Assembly: GCA_031414415.1 (NCBI GenBank)
Contig: JANNVK010000225.1
Location: forward strand, 10,358 to 74,357
Direction of reading: 5' to 3'
Origin: JANNVK01 sp031414415
GTDB lineage: Bacteria > Acidobacteriota > Blastocatellia > Pyrinomonadales > Pyrinomonadaceae
Length of the DNA: 64,000 nt
The notes under the pieces were generated by a model, which saw only the letters and a program-made list of their open reading frames with translations, was not told the DNA's origin and searched no databases. Shown here in pieces: positions 26,340 to 33,512 of this stretch (position 1 is its first letter; each line of letters opens with the position of its first letter). Both the position numbers and the translations under genes were made by a program.

Positions 26340-28181
26340 ATGTCTGAATTAGAGGAAAAGCTCAAAAATTTACCAATTTCGCCCGGCGTTTATATCCATA
26401 AAAACTCGGACGGAAAAATTATTTACATCGGTAAAGCTAAAAATTTACGAAGTCGCGTTCGTTCATATTTTCAGTCTTCAAGAAATCACGATTTTAAGAC
26501 CGTTCAGCTCGTTAAAAGAATAGTAGATTTTGAATATATTGTTGTCGATAATGAAGTTGAAGCACTTGTTCTTGAATCAAATTTGATCAAGAAACATAAG
26601 CCTAAATATAACATTCTACTCAAAGACGACAAGCAATATCCGCATCTTAAAATTACTAAAGAAGCCTTTCCAAAAGTTATAATTACGCGAAAATTGCTCA
26701 AAGATGGAGCTTCATATTACGGACCATTTTTGCCGGCAAACCTTGCCCGAAAAACACTCGATTTAATTAATCGAACCTTTCAACTTCGCACGTGTGACAT
26801 TGAAATCGATGGAAAATTGCCGCGTCCGTGCCTCGAATATCATCTCAAACGCTGCCTCGCACCGTGCGTTAAAGATTTGTGCAAACCACAAGAATATGCT
26901 GAAGCTGCGAGCGATGTGAAACTTTTGCTTGAAGGCAAAAACACCGAGCTTGCTAAAGATTTAGAACAACGAATGTGGCAATTTGCCGAGCTTGAAAACT
27001 ACGAAATTGCGGCAAAATATCGTGATTTGCGAATGACTGTGACGGCACTCGGCGAGCAGCAAAAAATGGTCACAACAGCCGATAAAGACGTTGATATGTT
27101 CGGCTTTTATCGCGAAAAGCAGCGACTTGCGTTGCAACTTTTTACAATGCGAGAAGGCAGAATTGTTGGCAGACGCGAATTTTTTTGGGAAGATTTAGAC
27201 GCCGAAAACTTCTCAGCTGATGAATTTCTCGGTGAAGTTTTATCACAATTTTACACGACAGATTATGTGCCGCTTGAAATTCACGTTCCTGAAAATTTTT
27301 CTGATCGACTGATTTTGGAAAAGGCTTTGAGCGAGCGTCGCGGGCGAAAAGTTTCGATTTTTGAACCAAAACGCGGAAAGAAATTAGAGATGATTGAGCT
27401 TGTTGAACGAAACGCAAAAATCGCGTTTGAACAACGTTTTCGGGTTCTCAAAGCTGATACCGAAAAAATCTTGGAGGAATTGCAAGAAATTCTCGAACTT
27501 TCGAAATTTCCGGCGAAAATTGAGTCTTTTGATATTTCAAATATTTCTGGTGCCGAGAATGTTGCAGGAATCGTTGTTTTCGAAAACGGTAAGCCTTCGC
27601 GAGCAGAATATCGGCGTTTAAAAATCAAAACGGTCGAAGGAGCAAACGATTTTGCGTCAATGTATGAAGCAGTTTCGAGGCGTTATCGGCGACTTTTGGA
27701 TGAGCAAAAACCGTTGCCTGATTTGATATTTATTGATGGCGGAAAAGGGCAGATTTCGTCAGCTTCGATGGCTTTAAACGAACTTGATTTAGAAGCAATT
27801 CCGGTTGTTGGCTTAGTAAAACCGCCAAAACATCACAATCAAATTTCGCATCTGTTAAAAAAGGGAAACGAAGATTCGCCAATTTATTTTGATGCGAATT
27901 CTGCCGCAATGCGATTTGTCCAACAAATCCGTGATGAAACGCATAAAACCGCAATTGAATATCACCGCAAACGCCGCGAAATTCGTGATTTCACATCCGA
28001 GCTAACCGCAATTCCAAATGTTGGTGAAAAACGTAAAATGAAGTTGTTAAGAAATTTTGGTTCAATCGAAAAAATAGCCAAGGCAAGCATCGAAGAACTA
28101 AAAATATTTGTCGGCGGAAAAGCCGCGGAAGAGATTTTTGGGCATTTTGAAAGGCAGAGAAAGTTGGCGGAGAAAGAATGA
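26340..28181 (+). CDS. uvrC: Excinuclease ABC subunit C
   Basis: A 613-residue UvrC that makes the two cuts in nucleotide excision repair. The GIY-YIG domain (about 14-95: GVYIHKNSDGKIIYIGKAKNLRSRVRSYF), the UVR motif (about 200-235), the RNase-H-like nuclease (about 385-545: SFDISNISGAENVAGIVVF, FIDGGKGQ) and the helix-hairpin-helix end (TAIPNVGEKRKMKLL) are all present. Length is normal. It starts two bases after the PIN-toxin stop. Confidence 0.96.
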   Translation: MSELEEKLKNLPISPGVYIHKNSDGKIIYIGKAKNLRSRVRSYFQSSRNHDFKTVQLVKRIVDFEYIVVDNEVEALVLESNLIKKHKPKYNILLKDDKQYPHLKITKEAFPKVIITRKLLKDGASYYGPFLPANLARKTLDLINRTFQLRTCDIEIDGKLPRPCLEYHLKRCLAPCVKDLCKPQEYAEAASDVKLLLEGKNTELAKDLEQRMWQFAELENYEIAAKYRDLRMTVTALGEQQKMVTTADKDVDMFGFYREKQRLALQLFTMREGRIVGRREFFWEDLDAENFSADEFLGEVLSQFYTTDYVPLEIHVPENFSDRLILEKALSERRGRKVSIFEPKRGKKLEMIELVERNAKIAFEQRFRVLKADTEKILEELQEILELSKFPAKIESFDISNISGAENVAGIVVFENGKPSRAEYRRLKIKTVEGANDFASMYEAVSRRYRRLLDEQKPLPDLIFIDGGKGQISSASMALNELDLEAIPVVGLVKPPKHHNQISHLLKKGNEDSPIYFDANSAAMRFVQQIRDETHKTAIEYHRKRREIRDFTSELTAIPNVGEKRKMKLLRNFGSIEKIAKASIEELKIFVGGKAAEEIFGHFERQRKLAEKE

Positions 28182-28186
28182 ATCGA

Positions 28187-28780
28187 CTATTTTTCTTGTT
28201 TGTTTTGGCGAAGCTTAATGAAATCTTTGGAGAATTTTTCAGCTAGTTTTCTTCCAGTCTTGAACTCCAAAGTTTCGTGGTTGTATTGAGCTTTTTTTGT
28301 CCAGTTATACGAGCCGTGAATTACGGTTTTTAAATCAATTACACAAAATTTGTGGTACATGATATTTTGAAAATGACCTTCTTTCGGAATTTTCATGACA
28401 AAAAAATCTTTACCTAAATTCAGACCTGAGTTAGAACTTATCTCGTCATCGTTAATGATAACTTGAACGCTAAGTCCTTCCATTCTTTTCTTAAATAAGA
28501 GATCGTAAAGTTCAGCATCTGTAAACCATGCGACCGCAACCCAAATCATAAACTCCGCTTTTTCCAATTCGATTTTTAATTTAGATTGTAACTTTTCGAA
28601 ATGAACCTCAGAATTTATGATATTGCTGAATCCGTCTTTCTCACAAACTGAATAGTCTTCGCCCTGAAGCGACAAAACGTAACCGTCTACCGTCAATATC
28701 TCGTTCACTTTCTCAACTGCAGCATTCAATTTGAGCGATTGATTCCGTAAAAAAATGTCGCTTACTAAATACGATTTCAA
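28187..28780 (-). CDS. PLD-domain nuclease part of the split gene
   Basis: Intact frame of 197 residues encoding the PLD-like nuclease half. The first residues (MKSYLVSDIF) are out-of-frame translation of the N-domain coding region; homology-like sequence starts at LRNQSLKLN. Catalytic residues are expected in YHKFCVIDLKTVIHGSYNW (His, Lys, and Asn in the GSYNW strand). If this frame is translated on its own it would give a free nuclease without its regulatory N-domain. Confidence 0.6.
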   Translation of the reverse strand: MKSYLVSDIFLRNQSLKLNAAVEKVNEILTVDGYVLSLQGEDYSVCEKDGFSNIINSEVHFEKLQSKLKIELEKAEFMIWVAVAWFTDAELYDLLFKKRMEGLSVQVIINDDEISSNSGLNLGKDFFVMKIPKEGHFQNIMYHKFCVIDLKTVIHGSYNWTKKAQYNHETLEFKTGRKLAEKFSKDFIKLRQNKQEK

Positions 28781-29000
28781 AAATAGTTTCGAGCCTTTTA
28801 CTGTTGTTGCACAGTTTAAGTCGATTCAAAACAAACGCGTTTCTTGAGAGACCATCGGGCATTCCTGAACCGTAGGTGTCGTTAAAACCGACCGAATTGA
28901 ATAAATCTATAATTTGGGGTCCCGAAAGATAAGGTGTTGAGTCGTTATCGCCTGAAATATACTCTTTTAAATATCTAATTGTGTATTCTGTAAGTTGCAT
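28713..29000 (-). CDS. Abi-like N-domain part of the split gene
   Basis: Frame of 95 residues. The first 80 (MQLTEYTIRYL to FSKRHF) look like a conserved domain, and the last 14 (FTESIAQIECCS) are frameshifted reading of the downstream segment. It would be a truncated sensor or adaptor domain lacking its nuclease. No Shine-Dalgarno is seen before ATG 29000. Confidence 0.5.
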   Translation of the reverse strand: MQLTEYTIRYLKEYISGDNDSTPYLSGPQIIDLFNSVGFNDTYGSGMPDGLSRNAFVLNRLKLCNNSKRLETIFEIVFSKRHFFTESIAQIECCS

Positions 29001-29026
29001 TGATGCTGACCAATAATAAGGGATGT

Positions 29027-29254
29027 CTAACTCTCAGTCTTTTCAATGCCAATAAAGCCAAGGAGTTCGTCATGCACTGATTCAGAGGTTGGAAATTGAG
29101 CTTTCAAATCTTGCTCGAGAAATATTGGACGAGCCTCGATTGTTTCGGTCGTTCCATCCGATTTGTGAATTATGGTCGTATATCCATTTTTCATCGCTTC
29201 GTGATACTTTCCACGAACGCCTGTCATTCCTCGAAAATCATATTCTCTTTTCAT
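29027..29254 (-). CDS. Small conserved protein, putative antitoxin-like
   Basis: 75 residues starting MKREYDFRGMTGVRGKY and ending in a segment with ARPIFLEQDLKAQFPTSESV. Short proteins beginning M-K-[RK]-E-Y-D-F with this ending are familiar to me from cyanobacteria and other environmental bacteria, often paired with another small gene; the function is not known. Its start overlaps the stop of the upstream gene by one base (TAATG on the minus strand), indicating coupling. Confidence 0.6.
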   Translation of the reverse strand: MKREYDFRGMTGVRGKYHEAMKNGYTTIIHKSDGTTETIEARPIFLEQDLKAQFPTSESVHDELLGFIGIEKTES

Positions 29255-29481
29255 TACAATGCCAGAGCCAAATATTCGTTTTCAACATTCTTAGGCAAGG
29301 AAATAGGCGAAAAGTCTTTTGCGGAAAACAAATAGTCTTCGCCGGATTCGTCGATTATTCGGATAAGATTGCGTTTTTCCGCTTTTTCGTCAGAAACAAC
29401 CCGATAAATTTTCCACCGTTCAAGCGAAGAAGGATAATCGTGGTTGTCGGTGCAAATTACAAATTTAGTTTGATTTTCCAT
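29254..29481 (-). CDS. Small conserved protein, unknown
   Basis: 75 acidic residues containing CTDNHDYPSSLERWKIYRV and RNLIRIIDESGEDYLF, ending PKNVENEYLALAL. This resembles a small family I recall mainly from cyanobacteria, with no assigned function. It is coupled to the downstream MKREYDF gene and starts 3 bases after the stop of the upstream gene, so the three small genes form one unit. Confidence 0.6.
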   Translation of the reverse strand: MENQTKFVICTDNHDYPSSLERWKIYRVVSDEKAEKRNLIRIIDESGEDYLFSAKDFSPISLPKNVENEYLALAL

Positions 29482-29484
29482 ACT

Positions 29485-29742
29485 TTAATCAAGAAATTCC
29501 TTTATCTTCATTTCCTGTTTGCCGATTCCGTGTGCTTCATACCAATGCAATTCAGCTTCGCATTCGCTGCTATCATCAAGCAAACGCACACGAGCAAAAC
29601 CTTTTAATTTCCGCCAACGCCCACTTCCATAATTCTTCCGCAAGCGTTCAATATCACGAATCTTACTGCCAATCGCAATAATCTCAATCTGCTTAATTTC
29701 GCTGACAATTTCAAAGGCAATCACAAAAAAACAATAACGCAA
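29485..29742 (-). CDS. Small basic conserved protein, unknown
   Basis: 85 residues, basic in the middle (IRDIERLRKNYGSGRWRKLKGFARVRL) and ending ELHWYEAHGIGKQEMKIKEFL. The RLRK-YG-GRWRK-KG and HWYEA-GIG words belong to a small family that I associate with putative toxin-like proteins in environmental bacteria; function unknown. The N-terminus (MRYCFFVIAFE) may be over-extended, since family members start near IVSEI. It is the first gene of the minus-strand island. Confidence 0.6.
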   Translation of the reverse strand: MRYCFFVIAFEIVSEIKQIEIIAIGSKIRDIERLRKNYGSGRWRKLKGFARVRLLDDSSECEAELHWYEAHGIGKQEMKIKEFLD

Positions 29743-29917
29743 TTGAACAAAAACATAAAGGGAATTGCAAGAAATTGCTGATTGTACAATCGCTGAAAAA
29801 CCACTAAAGCGAACAGCTATGAAAGTTTCACTCTTTTCAGGATGAGTGAATATTAGTCAAAAAATAGATACTACTCCGCGAACTCAGTAAAAAGAGAAAT
29901 ATTTCACAAAATTTTCT

Positions 29918-29945
29918 TTTACATAGTTAGCTTATTCGGTATAAT
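29918..29945 (+). promoter_or_regulatory. Sigma-70-type promoter of the aromatic operon
   Basis: TTTACA (29918-29923), a 16-base spacer and TATAAT (29940-29945) lie about 35 bases before the ATG of the prephenate dehydratase gene. This is the best-matching promoter I found in the window. No attenuator or T-box is visible in the short leader. Confidence 0.6.
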
Positions 29946-29979
29946 CAAGCCTTTTGCAATTTGTATTTGTATAACATAA

Positions 29980-30810
29980 ATGAATAAAAAGGTCGCAATT
30001 CAAGGTTTTAAAGCGTCGTTTCACGAAACGGCGGCGTTGCAGTTTTTTGGCGAAGAAATTTCTTTGCTTGAATGTGCCACTTTTCATCAGCTTTTTACAG
30101 CGATGAAATCCGGCGAGAGTGATTTTGGGATTTGTGCTTTTGAAAATGCTCTTGCAGGTTCGATTTTGCCGAATTATGCACTTTTGCGGAATTCAAATCT
30201 GGAAATTTTTGGCGAAGTTTATCTTTGTATTGAAATGAATTTGCTTGCTCTTTCGGGACAAAAAATCGAAGATATCGAAGAAATTCATTCGCATCCGATG
30301 GCGTTGCTGCAATGTCAGGAATTTTTGGAACAGTATCCGCATATTCGCTTAGTCGAATCATCGGACACAGGTTTTGCCGCCGGAGAAATTGCCGAAAAAC
30401 GAATTAAAAATCGAGCCGCGATTGCCAGTCGTCGAGCGGGCGAAGTCTTTAATTTACAGACACTTGCGGCTGACATTCACGATAATAAACGCAACTTTAC
30501 ACGCTTTCTCGCCTTGCGGAAACGAAACGGCGAATTGGTTCGTAACATTAATAAATCGTCGATTAGTTTTCGTGCGAATCACACGGCAGGAAGCCTTGCG
30601 AAGATTCTGACGATTATCGGCGAACACGGCATTAATCTCAACAAAATACAGAGTTTACCCGTAATCGGCGAAGAGTGGAAATACTTTTTTTACGTGGATT
30701 TGCGGTTTGAAGATTTTGCAAATTATCGAAAAATGATGGATGAAATCGAGCCTTTGACGAGGGAATTGAAGATTTTGGGTGAATATCAACAAGGCGAAAA
30801 ACCTGTTTAA
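29980..30810 (+). CDS. pheA: Prephenate dehydratase
   Basis: A 276-residue enzyme converting prephenate to phenylpyruvate. The catalytic half has ESDFGICAFENALAGSI and the TRF motif in KRNFTRFLAL. The C-terminal ACT domain (about 190-276: ANHTAGSLAKILTIIGEHGINLNKIQSLP) would bind phenylalanine for feedback control. There is no fused chorismate mutase; that activity is at the end of the operon. The stop codon (30808-30810) lies inside a copy of the 34-bp AATTAAC repeat. Confidence 0.94.
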   Translation: MNKKVAIQGFKASFHETAALQFFGEEISLLECATFHQLFTAMKSGESDFGICAFENALAGSILPNYALLRNSNLEIFGEVYLCIEMNLLALSGQKIEDIEEIHSHPMALLQCQEFLEQYPHIRLVESSDTGFAAGEIAEKRIKNRAAIASRRAGEVFNLQTLAADIHDNKRNFTRFLALRKRNGELVRNINKSSISFRANHTAGSLAKILTIIGEHGINLNKIQSLPVIGEEWKYFFYVDLRFEDFANYRKMMDEIEPLTRELKILGEYQQGEKPV

Positions 30811-30889
30811 TTGTTAATTATCAATTGTTAATTGTTAATTTTTTAGCGACCAACAATTAACAATTAATAATTTACAATTAACAATTATA
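30807..30889. repeat. Inverted pair of AATTAAC heptamer arrays
   Basis: The 34-base unit at 30807-30840 is the exact reverse complement of the copy at 33477-33510. After an 11-base spacer a variant in the opposite orientation (about 30852-30889) follows, so the mRNA between pheA and the aminotransferase can fold into a long AU-rich hairpin. The pheA stop codon is inside it, and the aminotransferase GTG follows within about 4 bases. Confidence 0.9.
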
Positions 30890-30892
30890 AAA

Positions 30893-32080
30893 GTGATTAT
30901 TGAGCAAGCAAAAAAGTTAGAAAATATCAACGAATACTATTTCAGTATGAAGTTGAAGCAAATTGCGGAAATGCGTCTAGCGGGGAAACCCGTGATAAAT
31001 CTCGGCATCGGAAATCCCGATCAACCGCCGTCTGCCGAATCAATTTCAGCGTTGAAAACTTCGGCTGATAACGCGAAAAATCATGGTTATCAAAGCTACG
31101 TCGGTATTCCGGCATTGCGTCAGGCGATGAGCGATTTCTATTTGAAAACTTATAATGTTTCGCTAAATCCGAATGACGAAATTTTGCCGTTGCTCGGTTC
31201 AAAAGAAGGAATTTCGCACATTTCACAAGCTTTTTTGAATCCGTTTGACAAAGTTTTAGTCCCGAATCCGGGTTATCCGACCTACGTTTCGGCGACTTAT
31301 CTTGCCGGAGCAACGCCGATTTTTTACGATTTGGACGAATCAAACGGTTGGCTTCCTAATTTCGACAATATTTCGGATGAAATTTTAGATGAGGCGAAAA
31401 TTTGTTGGATAAATTATCCGAATATGCCGACAGGTGCGGCGGGAACGCGGGAAGGTTTTGAAAAGTTGATTGATTTGGCGAAAAAGCACAAGTTTTTAAT
31501 CGTTAATGATAATCCGTATAGCTTGATTTTGAACGACGGAAAACCTGTTTCAATCCTGCAAGTTGTTGATTCAAAAGATGTTTGTGTTGAATTAAACAGC
31601 TTGAGCAAATCGCACAATTTGGCTGGTGCAAGAATCGGAATGGTCTGCGGTCGGGCTGATTATTTGCGGACGATTTTGAAAGTTAAGAGCAATGTGGACA
31701 GCGGAACTTACTTGCCGATTCAAGATTTGGCAATTGCGGCACTTGCAAATTCGGACGATTGGCATAGCGAAAGAAACGAAGTTTATCGCCAAAGACGAGC
31801 GTTTGCTTATCAGATTTTAGACGAACTTGGCTGTGTTTACGACAAGAACCAAGTCGGAATGTTTATCTGGGCGAAAATTGCGGATTTTTGGAAAAATTCC
31901 GGTGAATTAGCCGATAAAATCTTGGAAGAGGCGAATGTTTTTATCACGCCCGGAATGATTTTTGGCAGCAACGGCGAGCGTTTTTTGAGAATTTCTTTGT
32001 GCAGTCCTGAAAGTGATTTGCTGGAAAGTTTGAAGCGAGTGAAAGAGACGCGGAGACAAGATGACACGGCGACGCGGTGA
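30893..32080 (+). CDS. PLP-dependent aminotransferase, class I (aromatic)
   Basis: A 395-residue fold-type I aminotransferase. The PLP lysine lies in SLSKSHNLAGARIGM, with INLGIGNPDQPP near the N-terminus and PNPGYPTY. In an operon with prephenate dehydratase and dehydrogenase it probably transaminates phenylpyruvate and hydroxyphenylpyruvate. The only start giving the full N-terminus is GTG 30893, just behind the repeat hairpin. The last dozen residues (ETRRQDDTATR) are encoded by a GC-richer repeat, GACGCGGAGACA-type, that also occurs inside the asparagine-synthase gene at 58.7 kb. Confidence 0.88.
   Translation: MIIEQAKKLENINEYYFSMKLKQIAEMRLAGKPVINLGIGNPDQPPSAESISALKTSADNAKNHGYQSYVGIPALRQAMSDFYLKTYNVSLNPNDEILPLLGSKEGISHISQAFLNPFDKVLVPNPGYPTYVSATYLAGATPIFYDLDESNGWLPNFDNISDEILDEAKICWINYPNMPTGAAGTREGFEKLIDLAKKHKFLIVNDNPYSLILNDGKPVSILQVVDSKDVCVELNSLSKSHNLAGARIGMVCGRADYLRTILKVKSNVDSGTYLPIQDLAIAALANSDDWHSERNEVYRQRRAFAYQILDELGCVYDKNQVGMFIWAKIADFWKNSGELADKILEEANVFITPGMIFGSNGERFLRISLCSPESDLLESLKRVKETRRQDDTATR
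32045..32080. repeat. GACGCGGAGACA-type repeat at aminotransferase 3' end
   Basis: The sequence contains GACGCGGAGACA (32047-32058) followed by GACACGGCGACGCGG. It is GC-richer than its surroundings, and the gene's stop codon lies inside it. The same 12-mer is at 58704-58715. Confidence 0.75.
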
Positions 32081-32110
32081 AAATTTGGAATCTGAAATGT
32101 GGGATCTTGA

Positions 32111-32953
32111 ATGAAAATAGCAATTTTCGGTATCGGTTTAATCGGCGGTTCGCTGGCAAAAGATTTGCGTGAAACAAATTTTGCGAGCGAGATAATCGGC
32201 GTTGAAAACAGCCAAATTCATGCGGAAAAAGCGTTGGAACTCGGCTTAGTTGATAGAATTGTTTCACGCGAAATTGCACTTTCTGAGGCAGATTTAATCG
32301 TTTTAACTGTTCCCGTAAATGCCTTAATTGACGAGTTAAACTTCGTTCTGTCAACAATTAGCGTAAATCAGGTTGTAACAGATATGGGTTCGACCAAAGG
32401 CGTTTTGATTGATGCGGTAAAAAGTTCCCCGAATCGCGGTCATTACGTTGCGACTCATCCGATGGCGGGAACGGAATTTTCAGGTCCGACGGCGGCGATT
32501 TCGGGTTTGTTTGCTGATAAAATCTGCATTTTTTGCGACGTTGAAAATTCCGATTCGGACGCGGTTGAATTGGTCGAAAAAATGTATCGGGCAATAAAAA
32601 TGGACTTAAAATATATGGAATCGCACCGGCACGATATGCACGCGGCGTATATTTCGCACATTTCGCACATCAGTTCATTCGTTTTGGCGGCGACCGTTTT
32701 AGAGAAAGAAAAAGACGAAGAAGCGATTTTTGAAATGTCCGGCGGCGGTTTTGAAAGCACGGTGCGATTAGCAAAGAGTTCGCCGCAAACATGGTCGCCG
32801 ATTTTTGAGCAAAACAGACCGCATCTGCTTGAAGCGATTGATACTTACATCGAAAAAATGTATCACTTTCGCAATTTGATAAACAAGAAAAAGTTTGCCG
32901 AACTTGAGCAATTTATGAGCGAAGCAAACGAGATTCGTAAAATACTCAAATAA
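32111..32953 (+). CDS. tyrA: Prephenate dehydrogenase
   Basis: A 280-residue NAD-dependent enzyme converting prephenate to 4-hydroxyphenylpyruvate for tyrosine. The Rossmann loop GIGLIGGSLAKDLRE is at the N-terminus. VTDMGSTKGVLIDA and THPMAGTEFSGP are the substrate-site segments. There is no fused chorismate mutase or ACT domain. The stop codon (32951-32953) overlaps another AATTAAC repeat copy. Confidence 0.94.
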   Translation: MKIAIFGIGLIGGSLAKDLRETNFASEIIGVENSQIHAEKALELGLVDRIVSREIALSEADLIVLTVPVNALIDELNFVLSTISVNQVVTDMGSTKGVLIDAVKSSPNRGHYVATHPMAGTEFSGPTAAISGLFADKICIFCDVENSDSDAVELVEKMYRAIKMDLKYMESHRHDMHAAYISHISHISSFVLAATVLEKEKDEEAIFEMSGGGFESTVRLAKSSPQTWSPIFEQNRPHLLEAIDTYIEKMYHFRNLINKKKFAELEQFMSEANEIRKILK

Positions 32954-32983
32954 TTGTTAATTATCAATTGTTAATTATTAATG
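32951..32983. repeat. AATTAAC repeat copy (minus orientation)
   Basis: A variant of the 34-bp unit in the same orientation as 30807-30840, containing the tyrA stop codon. About 97 bases downstream an opposite-orientation copy (33082-33115) could pair with it. The bases between hold no gene I can see. Confidence 0.85.
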
Positions 32984-33080
32984 GAAGAAAATATTTTGAA
33001 AGTTAGTGGTTTTTGCTTTTCCCGAAGACCTATATTGTTAGTTTGAATCGTTGAGTAAACAGATGTGATGGCTCAAAAAG

Positions 33081-33115
33081 TAATTAACAATTAACAATTG
33101 ATAATTAATAATTAA
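33081..33115. repeat. Left direct repeat flanking four-helix-bundle gene
   Basis: 35 bases identical at 33 positions to 33476-33510, in the same orientation. Together they bracket the four-helix-bundle gene as a cassette of about 395 bp (repeat start to repeat start). Confidence 0.9.
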
Positions 33116-33123
33116 AACATCCT

Positions 33124-33477
33124 ATGAAAGAAAATGTCGTGAAAATTAAGAGTTTTGCATTTGCGGTGAGAATCGTGAAACTCTACAAGTTTTTGGTTTC
33201 GGAGCATCGAGAGTATGTGCTTTCTAAGCAAGTATTACGATGTGGAACGGCGGTTGGTGCAATGATTTGGGAAGCGGAACATTCCGAAAGCACAGCGGAT
33301 TTCGTTCATAAATTAGCAGTTGCCCAAAAGGAAATTAACGAAACGATATATTGGTTAGAATTATTGAAGGAAACAGATTTTCTAAATCAAGAACAATTTG
33401 AAAGTATAAATGAAGATGCGGTTGAGCTAATAAAATTACTGACAAGCATCATCAAAACAACTAAGCAAAACAGATAA
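33124..33477 (+). CDS. Four-helix-bundle (S23/IVS-type) protein
   Basis: A 117-residue all-helical protein of the 23S rRNA intervening-sequence family. Words such as FAVRIVKLYKFLV, SKQVLRCGTAVGAMIWEA, FVHKLAVAQKEINETIYWLELL and EELIKLL-like helices are typical. Homologues occur in rRNA insertions and, as Avd, in diversity-generating retroelements, but most are free genes of unknown role. It interrupts the aromatic operon and is flanked by near-identical 35-bp direct repeats, and its stop overlaps the right copy. That suggests it was inserted as a cassette. Confidence 0.9.
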   Translation: MKENVVKIKSFAFAVRIVKLYKFLVSEHREYVLSKQVLRCGTAVGAMIWEAEHSESTADFVHKLAVAQKEINETIYWLELLKETDFLNQEQFESINEDAVELIKLLTSIIKTTKQNR

Positions 33478-33510
33478 ATTAACAATTAACAATTGATAAT
33501 TAACAATTAA
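33476..33510. repeat. Right direct repeat flanking four-helix-bundle gene
   Basis: Near-identical to 33081-33115. Bases 33477-33510 are the exact reverse complement of 30807-30840. The copy ends two bases before ATG 33513, so the leader of the next gene is repeat-derived. Confidence 0.9.
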
Positions 33511-33512
33511 AT

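Larger units (their letters stand above)
28187..29000 (-). pseudogene. Frameshifted Abi-like N-domain / PLD nuclease gene
   Basis: Two overlapping minus-strand frames look like one gene split by a +1 shift in a T7 run (A7 on the plus strand, 28749-28755). The first frame (ATG 29000) reads TIRYLKEYISGDN, LSGPQIIDLFNSVGF, DTYGSGMPDGLSR and LETIFEIVFSKRHF, resembling the N-terminal module of abortive-infection proteins (perhaps AbiJ_NTD3). Removing one T joins it to LRNQSLKLNAAVEKVNEILTVDGY and a C-terminal PLD domain with WFTDAELYDLLFKK, VIINDDE, HKFCVID and HGSYNWT, a single HKD motif as in dimeric PLD nucleases. The restored protein is about 268 residues. It may be a decayed gene, a slippage switch or a sequencing indel. 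Confidence 0.7.

Noticed and set aside
27281..27628. 115-residue minus-strand frame inside uvrC
   Set aside because: Antisense shadow of a clear UvrC nuclease domain.
29089..29607. 172-residue plus-strand frame opposite the small-gene island
   Set aside because: Low-complexity Phe/Ser/Ile composition typical of antisense reading; the three minus-strand genes explain the region.
33081..33510. Insertion sequence around the four-helix-bundle gene
   Set aside because: No transposase and no terminal inverted repeats; direct repeats are short tandem-type sequence, so it is reported only as a cassette hypothesis.
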